In this document: one piece after another, positions 1-6,551 of the stretch | How positions within the stretch are numbered: position 1 is the first letter of the stretch | Layout of the letters: each line of letters starts with the position of its first letter | NCBI GenBank assembly: GCA_002789615.1 | Contig: PFTO01000150.1 | Coordinates: forward strand, 1 to 13,368 | DNA from: Acidobacteria bacterium CG_4_9_14_3_um_filter_49_7 | Lineage (GTDB): Bacteria; Acidobacteriota; Holophagae; Thermotomaculales; Thermotomaculaceae | DNA length: 13,368 nucleotides | Direction: 5' to 3' | Notes under the pieces: model-generated | Databases searched by the model: none | Seen by the model: the letters and a program-made list of their open reading frames with translations, nothing else | What the model was told of the DNA's origin: nothing | Made by a program: the position numbers and the translations under genes

Positions 1-478
1 ATTCAGAGAGCTTGAATGAACCCAGGATCTCAACAACCCTTTCAGGAGTCAGATCCCCGTATGCCTGGTCGTTGATCAGCATGGCCGGAGGATTGTCGCA
101 CATTCCGATACAGTTCGTATATTCCAGGCTGAACATTCCATCCTCAGTTGTTTCCCCAAAATGGATGCCCAGTTCTTTTTCCAGCACACGTACAATCTGC
201 TCTTTGCCGGCCATATCACAACTGATTGTGCGACAGAGACGAATAACTGTCTTCCCTCGTTTTTTCTGGCCCAGGAATGAATAAAACGTAATGACCCCAT
301 GGATTTCTCCTATGGGGACATTCGTGTATCGACTCACTTCAACGATTGCGTTACTGTCAATGTGACCGAAATAATTATTGACATCAACTAGTATCGGCAG
401 CAACTGAGTCCGATCTTTGTCATGCTTGAGGAGGATTTCATGCAGCTCATCAATTGCCGCCCGTGTTCCTGTGGTCAT
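1..478 (-). CDS. NuoE/HndA-like [2Fe-2S] subunit (3' end cut by window)
   Basis: This is a thioredoxin-like [2Fe-2S] protein of the NuoE/HndA/HydC family, the small electron-transfer subunit of NADH dehydrogenases and of NAD(P)-linked or electron-bifurcating hydrogenases. Reading the minus strand from the ATG at 478 gives 159 codons that stay open at the left edge. Family members are about 160 residues, so only the last few residues are missing. The four cluster cysteines are visible as C82-x4-C87 (RLCRTISC) and C123-x3-C127 (CIGMC), with the typical GVITFYSF segment near residue 61 and an N-terminal helical region. The start is supported by AAGGA seven bases upstream. It follows the ArsR-like gene by 33 bases, so the two are probably co-transcribed. 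The NuoF-like and catalytic partners that would decide between complex I-type and hydrogenase function lie outside the window, so no gene symbol is given. Translation was done by hand on the minus strand. Confidence 0.93.
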   Translation of the reverse strand, partial: MTTGTRAAIDELHEILLKHDKDRTQLLPILVDVNNYFGHIDSNAIVEVSRYTNVPIGEIHGVITFYSFLGQKKRGKTVIRLCRTISCDMAGKEQIVRVLEKELGIHFGETTEDGMFSLEYTNCIGMCDNPPAMLINDQAYGDLTPERVVEILGSFKLSE

Positions 479-511
479 CTCACCATCCTTGTTCCTAATT
501 TTTTTGGGTTT

Positions 512-801
512 CTATTTTTTGGGAATTTCCACCGCACCGACCAGGCATTTGCTCAACGACATCGCCACACAGTCATCTGTATTCAGATTGTAAAAAACGC
601 GAGCGCCCTTGCGTTTTGCCACAACCAGCCCAGCGTATGAGAGGATCTGAAGTGCTCTGGAAATCCGGGCCTCGGCAAACCCGACCTCGCGGCAAGGTTT
701 CCGACACATATAGGTCCCCCGGCCTTTGCCAGTATCAACAAAAGATCAACTCTGCACTCGTTGGATAATGCCTTCATTTTCTGGATCAGTTTTTCTTTCA
801 T
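512..801 (-). pseudogene. ArsR-family winged-helix regulator with an apparent -1 frameshift
   Basis: The first frame starts at the ATG at 801 behind GGTGAGGGAG and reads as the N-terminal half of an ArsR regulator (MKALSNECRVDLLLILAKAG, then ICVGNLAA). It then loses similarity. A second frame ending at 512 continues exactly where it should, with EVGFAEARISRALQILSYAG and LVVAKRKGARVFYNLN, which are the recognition helix and beta-wing. Joining them at about 687-692 restores a protein of about 96 residues, the normal family length. The simplest explanation is one missing base in the GCCGCGAGG stretch, where GCCGCCGAG would encode A-A-E. The ICVGNLA segment corresponds to the ELCVCDL metal or thiol motif of the family but has only one of its cysteines. 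The gene is divergent from the binding-protein gene and precedes the nuoE-like gene. The break could be a true inactivation or a sequencing or assembly error; no slippery heptamer is evident at the junction. Confidence 0.85.
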
Positions 802-816
802 TCTCCCTCACCACCT

Positions 817-834
817 TTGTGAAAGATTACACTT
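817..834 (-). promoter_or_regulatory. Candidate operator 1 overlapping the ArsR-gene -10 region
   Basis: On the minus strand this reads AAGTGTAATCTTTCACAA, an imperfect dyad with GTG/CAC arms. It matches a second site 47 bases upstream at most positions. A TGTAAT hexamer (826-831, minus strand), five of six bases matching a -10 box, lies inside it, although no good -35 is seen at the right distance. A repressor bound here would block the regulator-nuoE operon. Autoregulation by the ArsR protein is inferred from position and symmetry only. Confidence 0.45.
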
Positions 835-863
835 TGCAAATTAACACATTTTGTTTCCTTCGC

Positions 864-881
864 AAGTGATTTATTTCACTT
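864..881. promoter_or_regulatory. Candidate operator 2, perfect 6-bp inverted repeat
   Basis: On the plus strand this reads AAGTGATTTATTTCACTT, with perfect arms AAGTGA and TCACTT around a 6-base spacer. On the minus strand it aligns with the dyad at 817-834 as AAGTGWAATMWWTCACWW. It sits in the divergent intergenic space, upstream of the promoters of both the regulator gene and the binding-protein gene, so it could influence either. Confidence 0.45.
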
Positions 882-903
882 TTTTTATTTCGTCATCCTT
901 TCT

Positions 904-932
904 TTGACTTTCCCAGGGGAATTTGCTATGTT
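904..932 (+). promoter_or_regulatory. Sigma-70-type promoter of the LivK-like gene
   Basis: TTGACT at 904-909 and TATGTT at 927-932 are separated by exactly 17 bases. Transcription would begin near 939, giving a leader of about 30 bases before the ATG at 972. This was identified by eye and is the best promoter match in the divergent intergenic region. Confidence 0.65.
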
Positions 933-971
933 CGTCCCTGTTGAAGAACCATTTTAATCGGGGGAGGCGCT

Positions 972-2156
972 ATGAAAAAACTGCTGGTATTCATAGGATT
1001 TATCACAGTTTCCATGATGATGATGACCGGATGTTCCGGAGAGAAAACAGTGAAAATCGGTGCGATCTTACCGCTATCCGGGCCACTGGCATCAATTGGA
1101 AAGGACATTCAGTGTGCGATCAAGGTTGGAGTTAAACATCTCAATGCCAACGGTGGCATCCGGAACAAACCGGTTGAGGTCTTCTTTGAAGATTCACTGG
1201 GACTACCGGATAAAGGCACTGAAACATACATTCGACTGGTACGGGAGAAAGGCGTCCGTGTTGTCGTGGGTGCAGTTTCAAGCGAAGTCACACTTTCCCT
1301 TGCACCCTTGGCACAGAAATATGAAGTTCCACTGATTTCGCCCACATCCTCCAGCCCCCGCCTCACAAAGCAGGGAAACGACTATACATTTCGAGTGTAC
1401 CCTTCCGACACTATTGAAGCGCGCCGCATTTCTGACACGATGTTCAACCGGTTGTTTATTCGCAAATTTGTCCCTGTAGCCATCAAGAATGAATATGGGT
1501 ATGGCATTTCAAACGAAATTATACGGATTGCCAGGGGAACACAGGCAATGAATATCCCCGAAGTAATCCGCTATTCCCCGGATTCCACCTATTCAGATTT
1601 TCTCGCCATTGCAGAGAAAATCAATGCGCCGGCTCCTGAAGCCGTCTTGATTGCCGGTTATCCTGAAGATTCCGCTCAACTTCTGAAAGCCCTCCACGAA
1701 GTCAAAGCAAAAGCTTATATTTTTGTTACTTCTTCTGGTTCAAGGGAAGATTTCCTGAGATCAACCGGCGAAGCCGCTTTGGGCGTGATTTTAGCGAAAG
1801 CCCCATTCAACCCGAAGGCCACCGATGAAAAAACCCGCGCTTTCGTTGGTGACTATGTGGACATCTGCGGAAAAACACCGGGCGTATATGCTGCCTATGG
1901 ATACGATGCAATTACCATCGCCGCCAAAGCTTTCTCCAAGAGCTCGCGTCCCGATGATATTCTCCGTCGCCTCCAGCAGGTCAAGCAGTTCAAAGGTGTC
2001 TCCGGAGACATCACCTTTGACCGTTACGGAGATGTTGTTCAGTATCCAAAGATCTTCCGCGTCCGTGGCTTTGAAGAAAACGGCGATCTGAAATGCACCC
2101 TCCTGACCGACGAGGACATAGCTCAGATTAAGGACTCCGTACTGAAAGTAAAATAA
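972..2156 (+). CDS. LivK-like ABC-transporter substrate-binding lipoprotein
   Basis: This 394-residue protein is a type I periplasmic binding protein of the Leu/Ile/Val (Peripla_BP_6) family, which captures amino acids, amides or small organic acids for an ABC importer or acts as a sensor. It has a short positive N-terminus, a hydrophobic stretch with four consecutive methionines, and a lipobox ending at TGC (Cys21). The mature part opens with VKIGAILPLSGPLASIGKDI (from residue 27), the family hallmark, followed by NANGGIRNKPVEVFFEDS. The VVGAVSSEVTLSLAPLAQKY and PLISPTSSSPRLT stretches form the first ligand-binding lobe. AAYGYDAITIAA near residue 310 is the typical second-lobe segment. The ATG is preceded by GGGGAGGCGCT. 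It has its own promoter and is closed by a strong terminator 20 bases downstream, so it is monocistronic. No permease or ATPase genes are adjacent, and the ligand cannot be predicted. Confidence 0.9.
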   Translation: MKKLLVFIGFITVSMMMMTGCSGEKTVKIGAILPLSGPLASIGKDIQCAIKVGVKHLNANGGIRNKPVEVFFEDSLGLPDKGTETYIRLVREKGVRVVVGAVSSEVTLSLAPLAQKYEVPLISPTSSSPRLTKQGNDYTFRVYPSDTIEARRISDTMFNRLFIRKFVPVAIKNEYGYGISNEIIRIARGTQAMNIPEVIRYSPDSTYSDFLAIAEKINAPAPEAVLIAGYPEDSAQLLKALHEVKAKAYIFVTSSGSREDFLRSTGEAALGVILAKAPFNPKATDEKTRAFVGDYVDICGKTPGVYAAYGYDAITIAAKAFSKSSRPDDILRRLQQVKQFKGVSGDITFDRYGDVVQYPKIFRVRGFEENGDLKCTLLTDEDIAQIKDSVLKVK

Positions 2157-2176
2157 TCTGCTTTCCTGTAAGAATG

Positions 2177-2207
2177 AAAGGCCGGGAATCATCCCGGCCT
2201 TTTTTTT
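2177..2207 (+). terminator. Strong rho-independent terminator after the LivK-like gene
   Basis: GGCCGGGA (2180-2187) pairs perfectly with TCCCGGCC (2192-2199) around a 4-base loop, and three flanking A-T pairs extend the stem. A run of eight T follows directly. It ends the binding-protein transcript and isolates it from the rib operon. Confidence 0.93.
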
Positions 2208-2225
2208 ATTGGAAGGGCTATTTCA

Positions 2226-2254
2226 TTGCGCGATTTGTCATTCTCTCCTACAAT
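2226..2254 (+). promoter_or_regulatory. Sigma-70-type promoter of the rib operon
   Basis: TTGCGC (2226-2231) and TACAAT (2249-2254) are spaced by 17 bases. The predicted transcription start near 2261 leaves only about a dozen bases before the ribD start, which is just enough for the GGTGGAGGAAT ribosome binding site. The TTG in the -35 box is also in frame with ribD, but it cannot be the start if this promoter is used. Confidence 0.65.
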
Positions 2255-2273
2255 ATTCCGGTGGAGGAATTGG

Positions 2274-3311
2274 ATGTTTCGAATTGAATTCATGCAACGT
2301 GCATTGGCCCTGGCAAGACGGGGCCTGGGTTATGTTTCGCCAAATCCAATGGTTGGTTGCGTCATCGTAAAAAACGGCCGCATAATCGGTGAAGGGTATC
2401 ATCATCACTTCGGGGGCCCCCATGCGGAAATAGAGGCCATCAACAACGCCCCGGAATCTGTGATCGACGCCGACGTGTACGTAACAATGGAACCGTGTTC
2501 TCACTTTGGGAAGACCCCGCCATGTGCGGATCGTCTCATTCAGGAAAAGGTGAAACGAGTTTTCGTTGCCATGAAAGATCCCAATCCACAAGTGAACGGG
2601 CAGGGAATTCGCAAGCTGGCAGAAGCTGGCATAGAAGTAAGCATTGGTCATCTGGAAGCAGAAGCCAGAGAATTGAACCGATTTTTTATTCACTTCGTGT
2701 CAACGGGACGGCCCTATGTCATTTTGAAGGCCGCTATCACGCTGGATGGGTTTATTGCCGATACTACCGGAAACGGTAAGTGGATATCAAATTCCCAGTC
2801 ACGCTCTGAAGTACATCGCCTCAGGAGCCAGATGGATGCCGTACTGGTCGGCGCCGGCACGGTTCGGGCTGATAATCCACAGCTTTCTGTCCGCATGGTG
2901 AAGGGTCGCAATCCTCAGAACATTGTCCTGAACAGTTCGGGGAACCTGCCGCCGGAATCACATATTTTCACAAACGGCACCATTCTGGTTACTGCTCCCG
3001 ATGCAATGACCGATGAAAAGAAAATTAGATTTGAGAGCAGGGGCGTTCACCTGCTGGAAGATAATGGGTCGGAACTTACCCCAGTGCTCAAGTCTTTTGC
3101 TACAATGGGTCTGACATCCCTTCTGGTTGAAGGTGGTGCAGAAATTTTTGGCGCGTTTACTGAGCAGGGACTCGTGAATGAGTTCCTGGTATATGTAGCA
3201 CCCATCATTCTCGGCGATGGAATCCCGCTCTTTCGCATGCGGGGCAGAACTATGGCAGAAGCAATTCGCCTTTCAGGACAGGATACTAAGATATGTTTAC
3301 GGGAATTATAG
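2274..3311 (+). CDS. ribD: RibD: bifunctional diaminohydroxyphosphoribosylaminopyrimidine deaminase / reductase
   Basis: RibD catalyses the second and third steps after GTP cyclohydrolase II in riboflavin synthesis: deamination of the pyrimidine, then NADPH-dependent reduction of the ribosyl side chain. From the ATG at 2274 the protein is 345 residues, normal for the family. The N-terminal cytidine-deaminase-like domain (about 1-145) has the zinc site H50-A-E52 and C75/C84 in EPCSHFGKTPPC. The C-terminal reductase domain (about 146-345) shows ILKAAITLDGFIA, KWISN, DAVLVGAGTVRADNPQLSVR and LLVEGGAEIFGAF. An in-frame TTG at 2226 would add 16 unconserved residues and overlaps the promoter. The start at 2274 is chosen because GGAGG lies just upstream and the conserved region (MQRALALARRGLGYVSPNP) begins right after. 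The 3' end overlaps ribE by 19 bases, so the two are translationally coupled. Confidence 0.96.
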   Translation: MFRIEFMQRALALARRGLGYVSPNPMVGCVIVKNGRIIGEGYHHHFGGPHAEIEAINNAPESVIDADVYVTMEPCSHFGKTPPCADRLIQEKVKRVFVAMKDPNPQVNGQGIRKLAEAGIEVSIGHLEAEARELNRFFIHFVSTGRPYVILKAAITLDGFIADTTGNGKWISNSQSRSEVHRLRSQMDAVLVGAGTVRADNPQLSVRMVKGRNPQNIVLNSSGNLPPESHIFTNGTILVTAPDAMTDEKKIRFESRGVHLLEDNGSELTPVLKSFATMGLTSLLVEGGAEIFGAFTEQGLVNEFLVYVAPIILGDGIPLFRMRGRTMAEAIRLSGQDTKICLREL

Positions 3312-3886
3312 AGGAAACAGGCAAAATTCAAACCCTCAGGAAAAGAGCGGGTGGCATTGAAATCGAAATCACGTGCCATGATATTCTTGATGACCTGTCC
3401 GTGGACAACAGTGTGGCAGTGGATGGCGTGTGTCAGACCGTAATTGATTGTTCCAGCACCGGCTTTTCCGTTTATGCCGCAGCCGAAACTTTGAGTAAGA
3501 CAACGGTAAAACACTGGAAGACCAGAACGGTTGTCAACCTGGAACGTGCGTTGAAAGCCAACGCCCGCCTGGGGGGACATCTGGTTCAGGGTCATGTAGA
3601 TTCCGTTGCCACCGTCACCCGAATCATCCGAAAGCAGGAGACTTGCCTCCTCAATATTCGTTTGCCGCAAGAGTGGGCAATTCTAACCGTTCTTCATGGT
3701 TCCATCTGCGTGAATGGCGTGTCCCTTACCATCGCCCGTAAATCAGGGTTGATTGTAACCGTTTCAGTCATTCCCTTCACACTGAATGCAACAAACCTCC
3801 ATACTCTGAAGAAGGGAGATACTGTGAACATTGAAACTGATATCATTGGTAAATATCTTTATCAATTTCAAAAGGAGTCAGAATGA
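3293..3886 (+). CDS. ribE: RibE: riboflavin synthase, alpha subunit
   Basis: Riboflavin synthase dismutates two molecules of 6,7-dimethyl-8-ribityllumazine into riboflavin and the pyrimidine precursor that returns to RibH. The 197-residue protein shows the duplicated lumazine-binding barrel: repeat 1 starts MFTGIIEETG and contains VAVDGVCQTV with the active-site-region Cys47; repeat 2 begins near LGGHLVQGHVDS and contains ICVNGVSLTI. The C-terminus KKGDTVNIETDIIGKYLYQF is characteristic. Family consensus usually has Asn before the Gly in repeat 1 and Asp in repeat 2; here these are Asp and Asn, and Leu after GVC is Gln. The gene starts inside ribD and ends in a 4-base ATGA overlap with ribBA, typical of a tightly coupled operon. 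The symbol follows the ribE usage for the synthase alpha chain; E. coli calls it ribC. Confidence 0.95.
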   Translation: MFTGIIEETGKIQTLRKRAGGIEIEITCHDILDDLSVDNSVAVDGVCQTVIDCSSTGFSVYAAAETLSKTTVKHWKTRTVVNLERALKANARLGGHLVQGHVDSVATVTRIIRKQETCLLNIRLPQEWAILTVLHGSICVNGVSLTIARKSGLIVTVSVIPFTLNATNLHTLKKGDTVNIETDIIGKYLYQFQKESE

Positions 3887-5091
3887 TTATTCCCATTGAA
3901 GAAGCACTGACCCGTTTCCGGGAAGGTGGTTTTCTGATTGTTGTGGATGATGAGAACCGTGAAAACGAGGGTGATTTCATCGTCGCCTCGGACAAGATAA
4001 CTCCCGAAGCAATCAATTTTATGGCACAAAATGCCCGCGGTCTCATTTGTGTTGCTGTCACAGCGGAGCGGGCACAGGATTTGGCTCTTGAACCCATGGT
4101 TCAGAAAAATACTGCCCGTCACTCAACTGCCTTCACCGAAAGCGTCGACGCTGTCTTTGGAACTACGACCGGAATTTCCGCGTCAGACCGAGCCCGCACG
4201 ATTGAGGTCATTGTAAATTCAGCCGCCAAACCGGAAGATCTGGCTCGTCCAGGGCATGTTTTCCCCCTTGTGGCAAAAAAGGGCGGAGTGCTGAAGCGGG
4301 CCGGTCACACCGAAGCATCTGTGGATCTGGCAAGGCTTTCCGGTCTGACTCCCTCAGGTGTACTCTGCGAAATCATGAATGAAGATGGCACAATGGCGAG
4401 GCTTCCCCAGCTGACCGAAATGTCAGACAAAATGCAGATCCCTATTGTGACCATAGCCGATCTGATCGCCTATAGGAGTCGTTATGAGAAGCTGGTGCAT
4501 CGGGTAGCAACTGTAGATTTCCCTTCCCGTTACGGGAATTTTAAGCTGATTTATTACAATTGTGATCTGGATGAAAAAGATTATCTGGCCGTCGTGAAAG
4601 GAGATTTCAACGCGGATGACCCTACCCTTGTCCGAATGCACTCCGAATGCAAAACCGGAGATGTTCTGGGCTCAATGCGGTGTGATTGTGGAGACCAGTT
4701 GACCGCGGCCCTGCGGAAGATCGGACAGGAAGGTGGAGTGGTCGTCTATCTTCCCCATGAAGGCCGGGGGATCGGTCTTAAGAACAAAATTCTGGCCTAT
4801 CAGCTTCAGGATCAGGGCCACGACACCGTCGAAGCCAATTGCAAACTGGGCTTCAAACCCGATATCAGGGACTATGGTATAGGTGCCCAGATTCTTCTTG
4901 ATCTGGGAATTCGAAAACTTCGACTGCTCACCAACAATCCCACCAAGATCATTGCCCTGAAAGGCTATGGGTTGTCTGTTTTGGAAAGAGTCTCTATTGA
5001 AATGCAGCCCAACCCCGCAAATCTTCACTATCTGCAAACAAAACGCGATAAAATGGGTCATCAGATCCTTTTGGAGGAGCTCAAAAAATGA
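3883..5091 (+). CDS. ribBA: RibBA: bifunctional DHBP synthase / GTP cyclohydrolase II
   Basis: This 402-residue fusion supplies both riboflavin precursors. The N-terminal domain (about 1-200) is 3,4-dihydroxy-2-butanone 4-phosphate synthase, with the acidic loop DDENRENEGD (22-31), TTGISASDRARTI and RPGHVFPL (H125), and GHTEASVDLA (H142). The C-terminal domain (about 205-402) is GTP cyclohydrolase II, with the zinc ligands C256, C267 and C269 in HSECKTGDVLGSMRCDCG. It also has YLPHEGRGIGL and DIRDYGIGAQILLDLG (catalytic-region Tyr331), and RLLTNNPTK. All key residues of both halves are present, so both activities are expected. AAAAGGAG precedes the ATG, which overlaps the ribE stop as ATGA. 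The downstream ribH start also overlaps its stop codon. The fused form is widespread in bacteria and plants, whereas E. coli keeps two genes. Confidence 0.97.
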   Translation: MIIPIEEALTRFREGGFLIVVDDENRENEGDFIVASDKITPEAINFMAQNARGLICVAVTAERAQDLALEPMVQKNTARHSTAFTESVDAVFGTTTGISASDRARTIEVIVNSAAKPEDLARPGHVFPLVAKKGGVLKRAGHTEASVDLARLSGLTPSGVLCEIMNEDGTMARLPQLTEMSDKMQIPIVTIADLIAYRSRYEKLVHRVATVDFPSRYGNFKLIYYNCDLDEKDYLAVVKGDFNADDPTLVRMHSECKTGDVLGSMRCDCGDQLTAALRKIGQEGGVVVYLPHEGRGIGLKNKILAYQLQDQGHDTVEANCKLGFKPDIRDYGIGAQILLDLGIRKLRLLTNNPTKIIALKGYGLSVLERVSIEMQPNPANLHYLQTKRDKMGHQILLEELKK

Positions 5092-5552
5092 AAACCATTG
5101 AAGGTAAACTTAATGCAAAAGGGCGCTCTTTTGCCATCGTCATCAGCAGATTCAACAACTTCATCTCGTCAAGACTGCTGGACGGAGCAGTGGATTGCCT
5201 CAACCGCCATCACTGCGAAAGCGAAGATATTACAGTCGCCTGGGTTCCAGGAAGTTTTGAAATTCCGTTGGTAGCAAAGCGCATGTGTGAAACCGGGGAA
5301 TACCATGCTGTCATCTGTCTCGGTGCCGTCATAAGGGGTGAAACCCCACACTTTGACTATGTGTCGGCAGAAGTGAGCAAGGGAATTGCCAGCGTATCCA
5401 TCGCCCGAAACACACCGGTAATCTTCGGAGTAATCACAGCAGACACCGTGGAACAGGCCATTGATAGAGCAGGAACAAAGGCAGGCAACAAGGGGTGGTC
5501 GGCAGCCCTTTCAGCCATTGAAATGGCAGACCTGATGGGAAAGATCGAATAA
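5088..5552 (+). CDS. ribH: RibH: 6,7-dimethyl-8-ribityllumazine synthase, beta subunit
   Basis: Lumazine synthase condenses the RibD product (after dephosphorylation) with the butanone phosphate from RibBA. The 154-residue length is standard. Visible motifs are SRFNNFISSRLLDGAVDCL (substrate-binding aromatic Phe22), WVPGSFEIPLVAK, the phosphate-binding GAVIRGETPHFDYV with catalytic His88, and GVITADTVEQAIDRAGTKAG followed by NKG near the C-terminus. Lumazine synthases assemble as pentamers or 60-subunit capsids; which form this one adopts cannot be read from the sequence. The start codon overlaps the ribBA stop (ATGA) with GGAGGAG upstream. It is the last gene of the rib operon; nusB, which often follows ribH, is absent here. 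Confidence 0.97.
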   Translation: MKTIEGKLNAKGRSFAIVISRFNNFISSRLLDGAVDCLNRHHCESEDITVAWVPGSFEIPLVAKRMCETGEYHAVICLGAVIRGETPHFDYVSAEVSKGIASVSIARNTPVIFGVITADTVEQAIDRAGTKAGNKGWSAALSAIEMADLMGKIE

Positions 5553-5562
5553 GTTTTCCCAT
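5535..5562 (+). other. Hairpin spanning the ribH stop codon
   Basis: ATGGGAAA (5535-5542) and TTTCCCAT (5555-5562) form a perfect 8-bp stem around a 12-base loop that contains the TAA stop. There is no T run after it, so it is not a classical terminator. It may stabilise the 3' end of the rib mRNA, or be incidental. Confidence 0.3.
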
Positions 5563-5584
5563 TCAGTATGGCGTCTTCTTTCAG

Positions 5585-5613
5585 TGGAAAAGCCTGGAAT
5601 AATCTGGGATAAT
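5585..5613 (+). promoter_or_regulatory. Possible extended -10 promoter before the PpiC lipoprotein gene
   Basis: GATAAT (5608-5613) is preceded by TGG, fitting the extended TGn pattern. A weak TGGAAA (5585-5590) sits 17 bases upstream. Transcription would start near 5620, leaving about 24 bases before the ATG. Since no true terminator follows ribH, read-through from the rib operon also remains possible. Confidence 0.45.
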
Positions 5614-5643
5614 ATGCAAGTAGATAAATTACAGGAGAATTAA

Positions 5644-6549
5644 ATGAAAAAGATTTTTGGTTTCAGTCTGATTGCAGCCGTGATAGCCTTCTCACTCATC
5701 ATGTCCGCATGTCAATCTCAGAAGAAAAGTGAAGTGTATCAGGGAAGCGGTAAGGTTATCGCCAACCTCAATGGGAATAAAATTACTGAGGACAAGCTCA
5801 AACTCCTGATCGAGTCTCTCCCCCCTCAGACTCAGCAACAATTCCAGTCTCCCGACGGAAAAAAGAAACTGCTGGATCAATTGACTACCCAGACACTACT
5901 GGTACAGGAGGCAAGAAAACTAAACCTTGATGAAGATCCCACTTACCTTGTCCGCCGCGAATTGATGACCAACGAGCTTCTTCTCAACCGATACTATCAA
6001 TATGTGGTGGAGAATAACCCGGCAACAGATGACATTCTGAATAAATTCTATGCCACTCATAGCGATGTAATGGCTGGCAAAACGAGCTACACAGCAAAAC
6101 ACATCGTTATCACTCCCCAAAAAGACGCAAAAGTATCCAACAGTACCGGGACGGATGCCACCTCCGATGCCGCCGCTCTGAAAGAAATCAAAATGCTGCA
6201 GGAAAAACTCAAAAACGGCGCGGACTTCGGTGAGCTCGCGAAGAAATATTCTGAAGGCCCTTCCGCACCCCGTGGAGGAGATCTTGGCACATTCGAAAAA
6301 GGGGCAATGGTTCCGGAATTTGAACAGGCTCTTGCAACGATGAAACCCGGAGACGTCAGCGGTATTGTCAAAACACGATTTGGTTACCATCTTGTAAAAC
6401 TCATCAACAAGACGGAAGGAGAACGCAAACCCTTTGATCAACTCTCCCTGAAAGAAAAAGAAGAACTGAAAGGTAACTTCTACAGGTCCATTCTGTCGGG
6501 TACGGTCGAAACCCTGAAGAAAAAAGCGGCAATCGACATCAAGTTGTAA
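5644..6549 (+). CDS. PpiC-type peptidyl-prolyl isomerase lipoprotein (PrsA/SurA-like)
   Basis: This 301-residue lipoprotein is a parvulin-type prolyl cis-trans isomerase and chaperone. The signal peptide ends in LIMSAC (lipidated Cys23) with Gln at +2, which by the Lol rule favours the outer membrane facing the periplasm. Residues 37-145 form a SurA-N-like helical chaperone region (VIANLNGNKITEDKLKLLIE). The parvulin domain is at about 149-255: AKHIVI (His153), KLKNGADFGELAKKYSEGPS, GGDLGTFEKGAMVPEFEQAL, FGYHLVKL (His249). Both conserved histidines and the hydrophobic pocket residues are present, so catalysis is likely. A Ser/Thr/Ala/Asp-rich insert (about 160-178) sits between the first strand and helix. 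AGGAGA precedes the ATG. It is the first of three related genes, suggesting duplication and specialisation. Confidence 0.93.
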   Translation: MKKIFGFSLIAAVIAFSLIMSACQSQKKSEVYQGSGKVIANLNGNKITEDKLKLLIESLPPQTQQQFQSPDGKKKLLDQLTTQTLLVQEARKLNLDEDPTYLVRRELMTNELLLNRYYQYVVENNPATDDILNKFYATHSDVMAGKTSYTAKHIVITPQKDAKVSNSTGTDATSDAAALKEIKMLQEKLKNGADFGELAKKYSEGPSAPRGGDLGTFEKGAMVPEFEQALATMKPGDVSGIVKTRFGYHLVKLINKTEGERKPFDQLSLKEKEELKGNFYRSILSGTVETLKKKAAIDIKL

Positions 6550-6551
6550 TT

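Noticed and set aside
2208..2273. Possible FMN riboswitch before ribD
   Set aside because: Only 66 bases separate the upstream terminator from the start codon, most taken by the promoter; an RFN element needs well over 100 bases.
2226..2273. Upstream TTG start for ribD
   Set aside because: It coincides with the -35 hexamer, has no ribosome site and would add residues outside the conserved deaminase domain.
3047..3670. 207-codon open frame on the minus strand
   Set aside because: It is opposite the ribD/ribE overlap, which has full family motifs on the plus strand; the antisense product resembles nothing.
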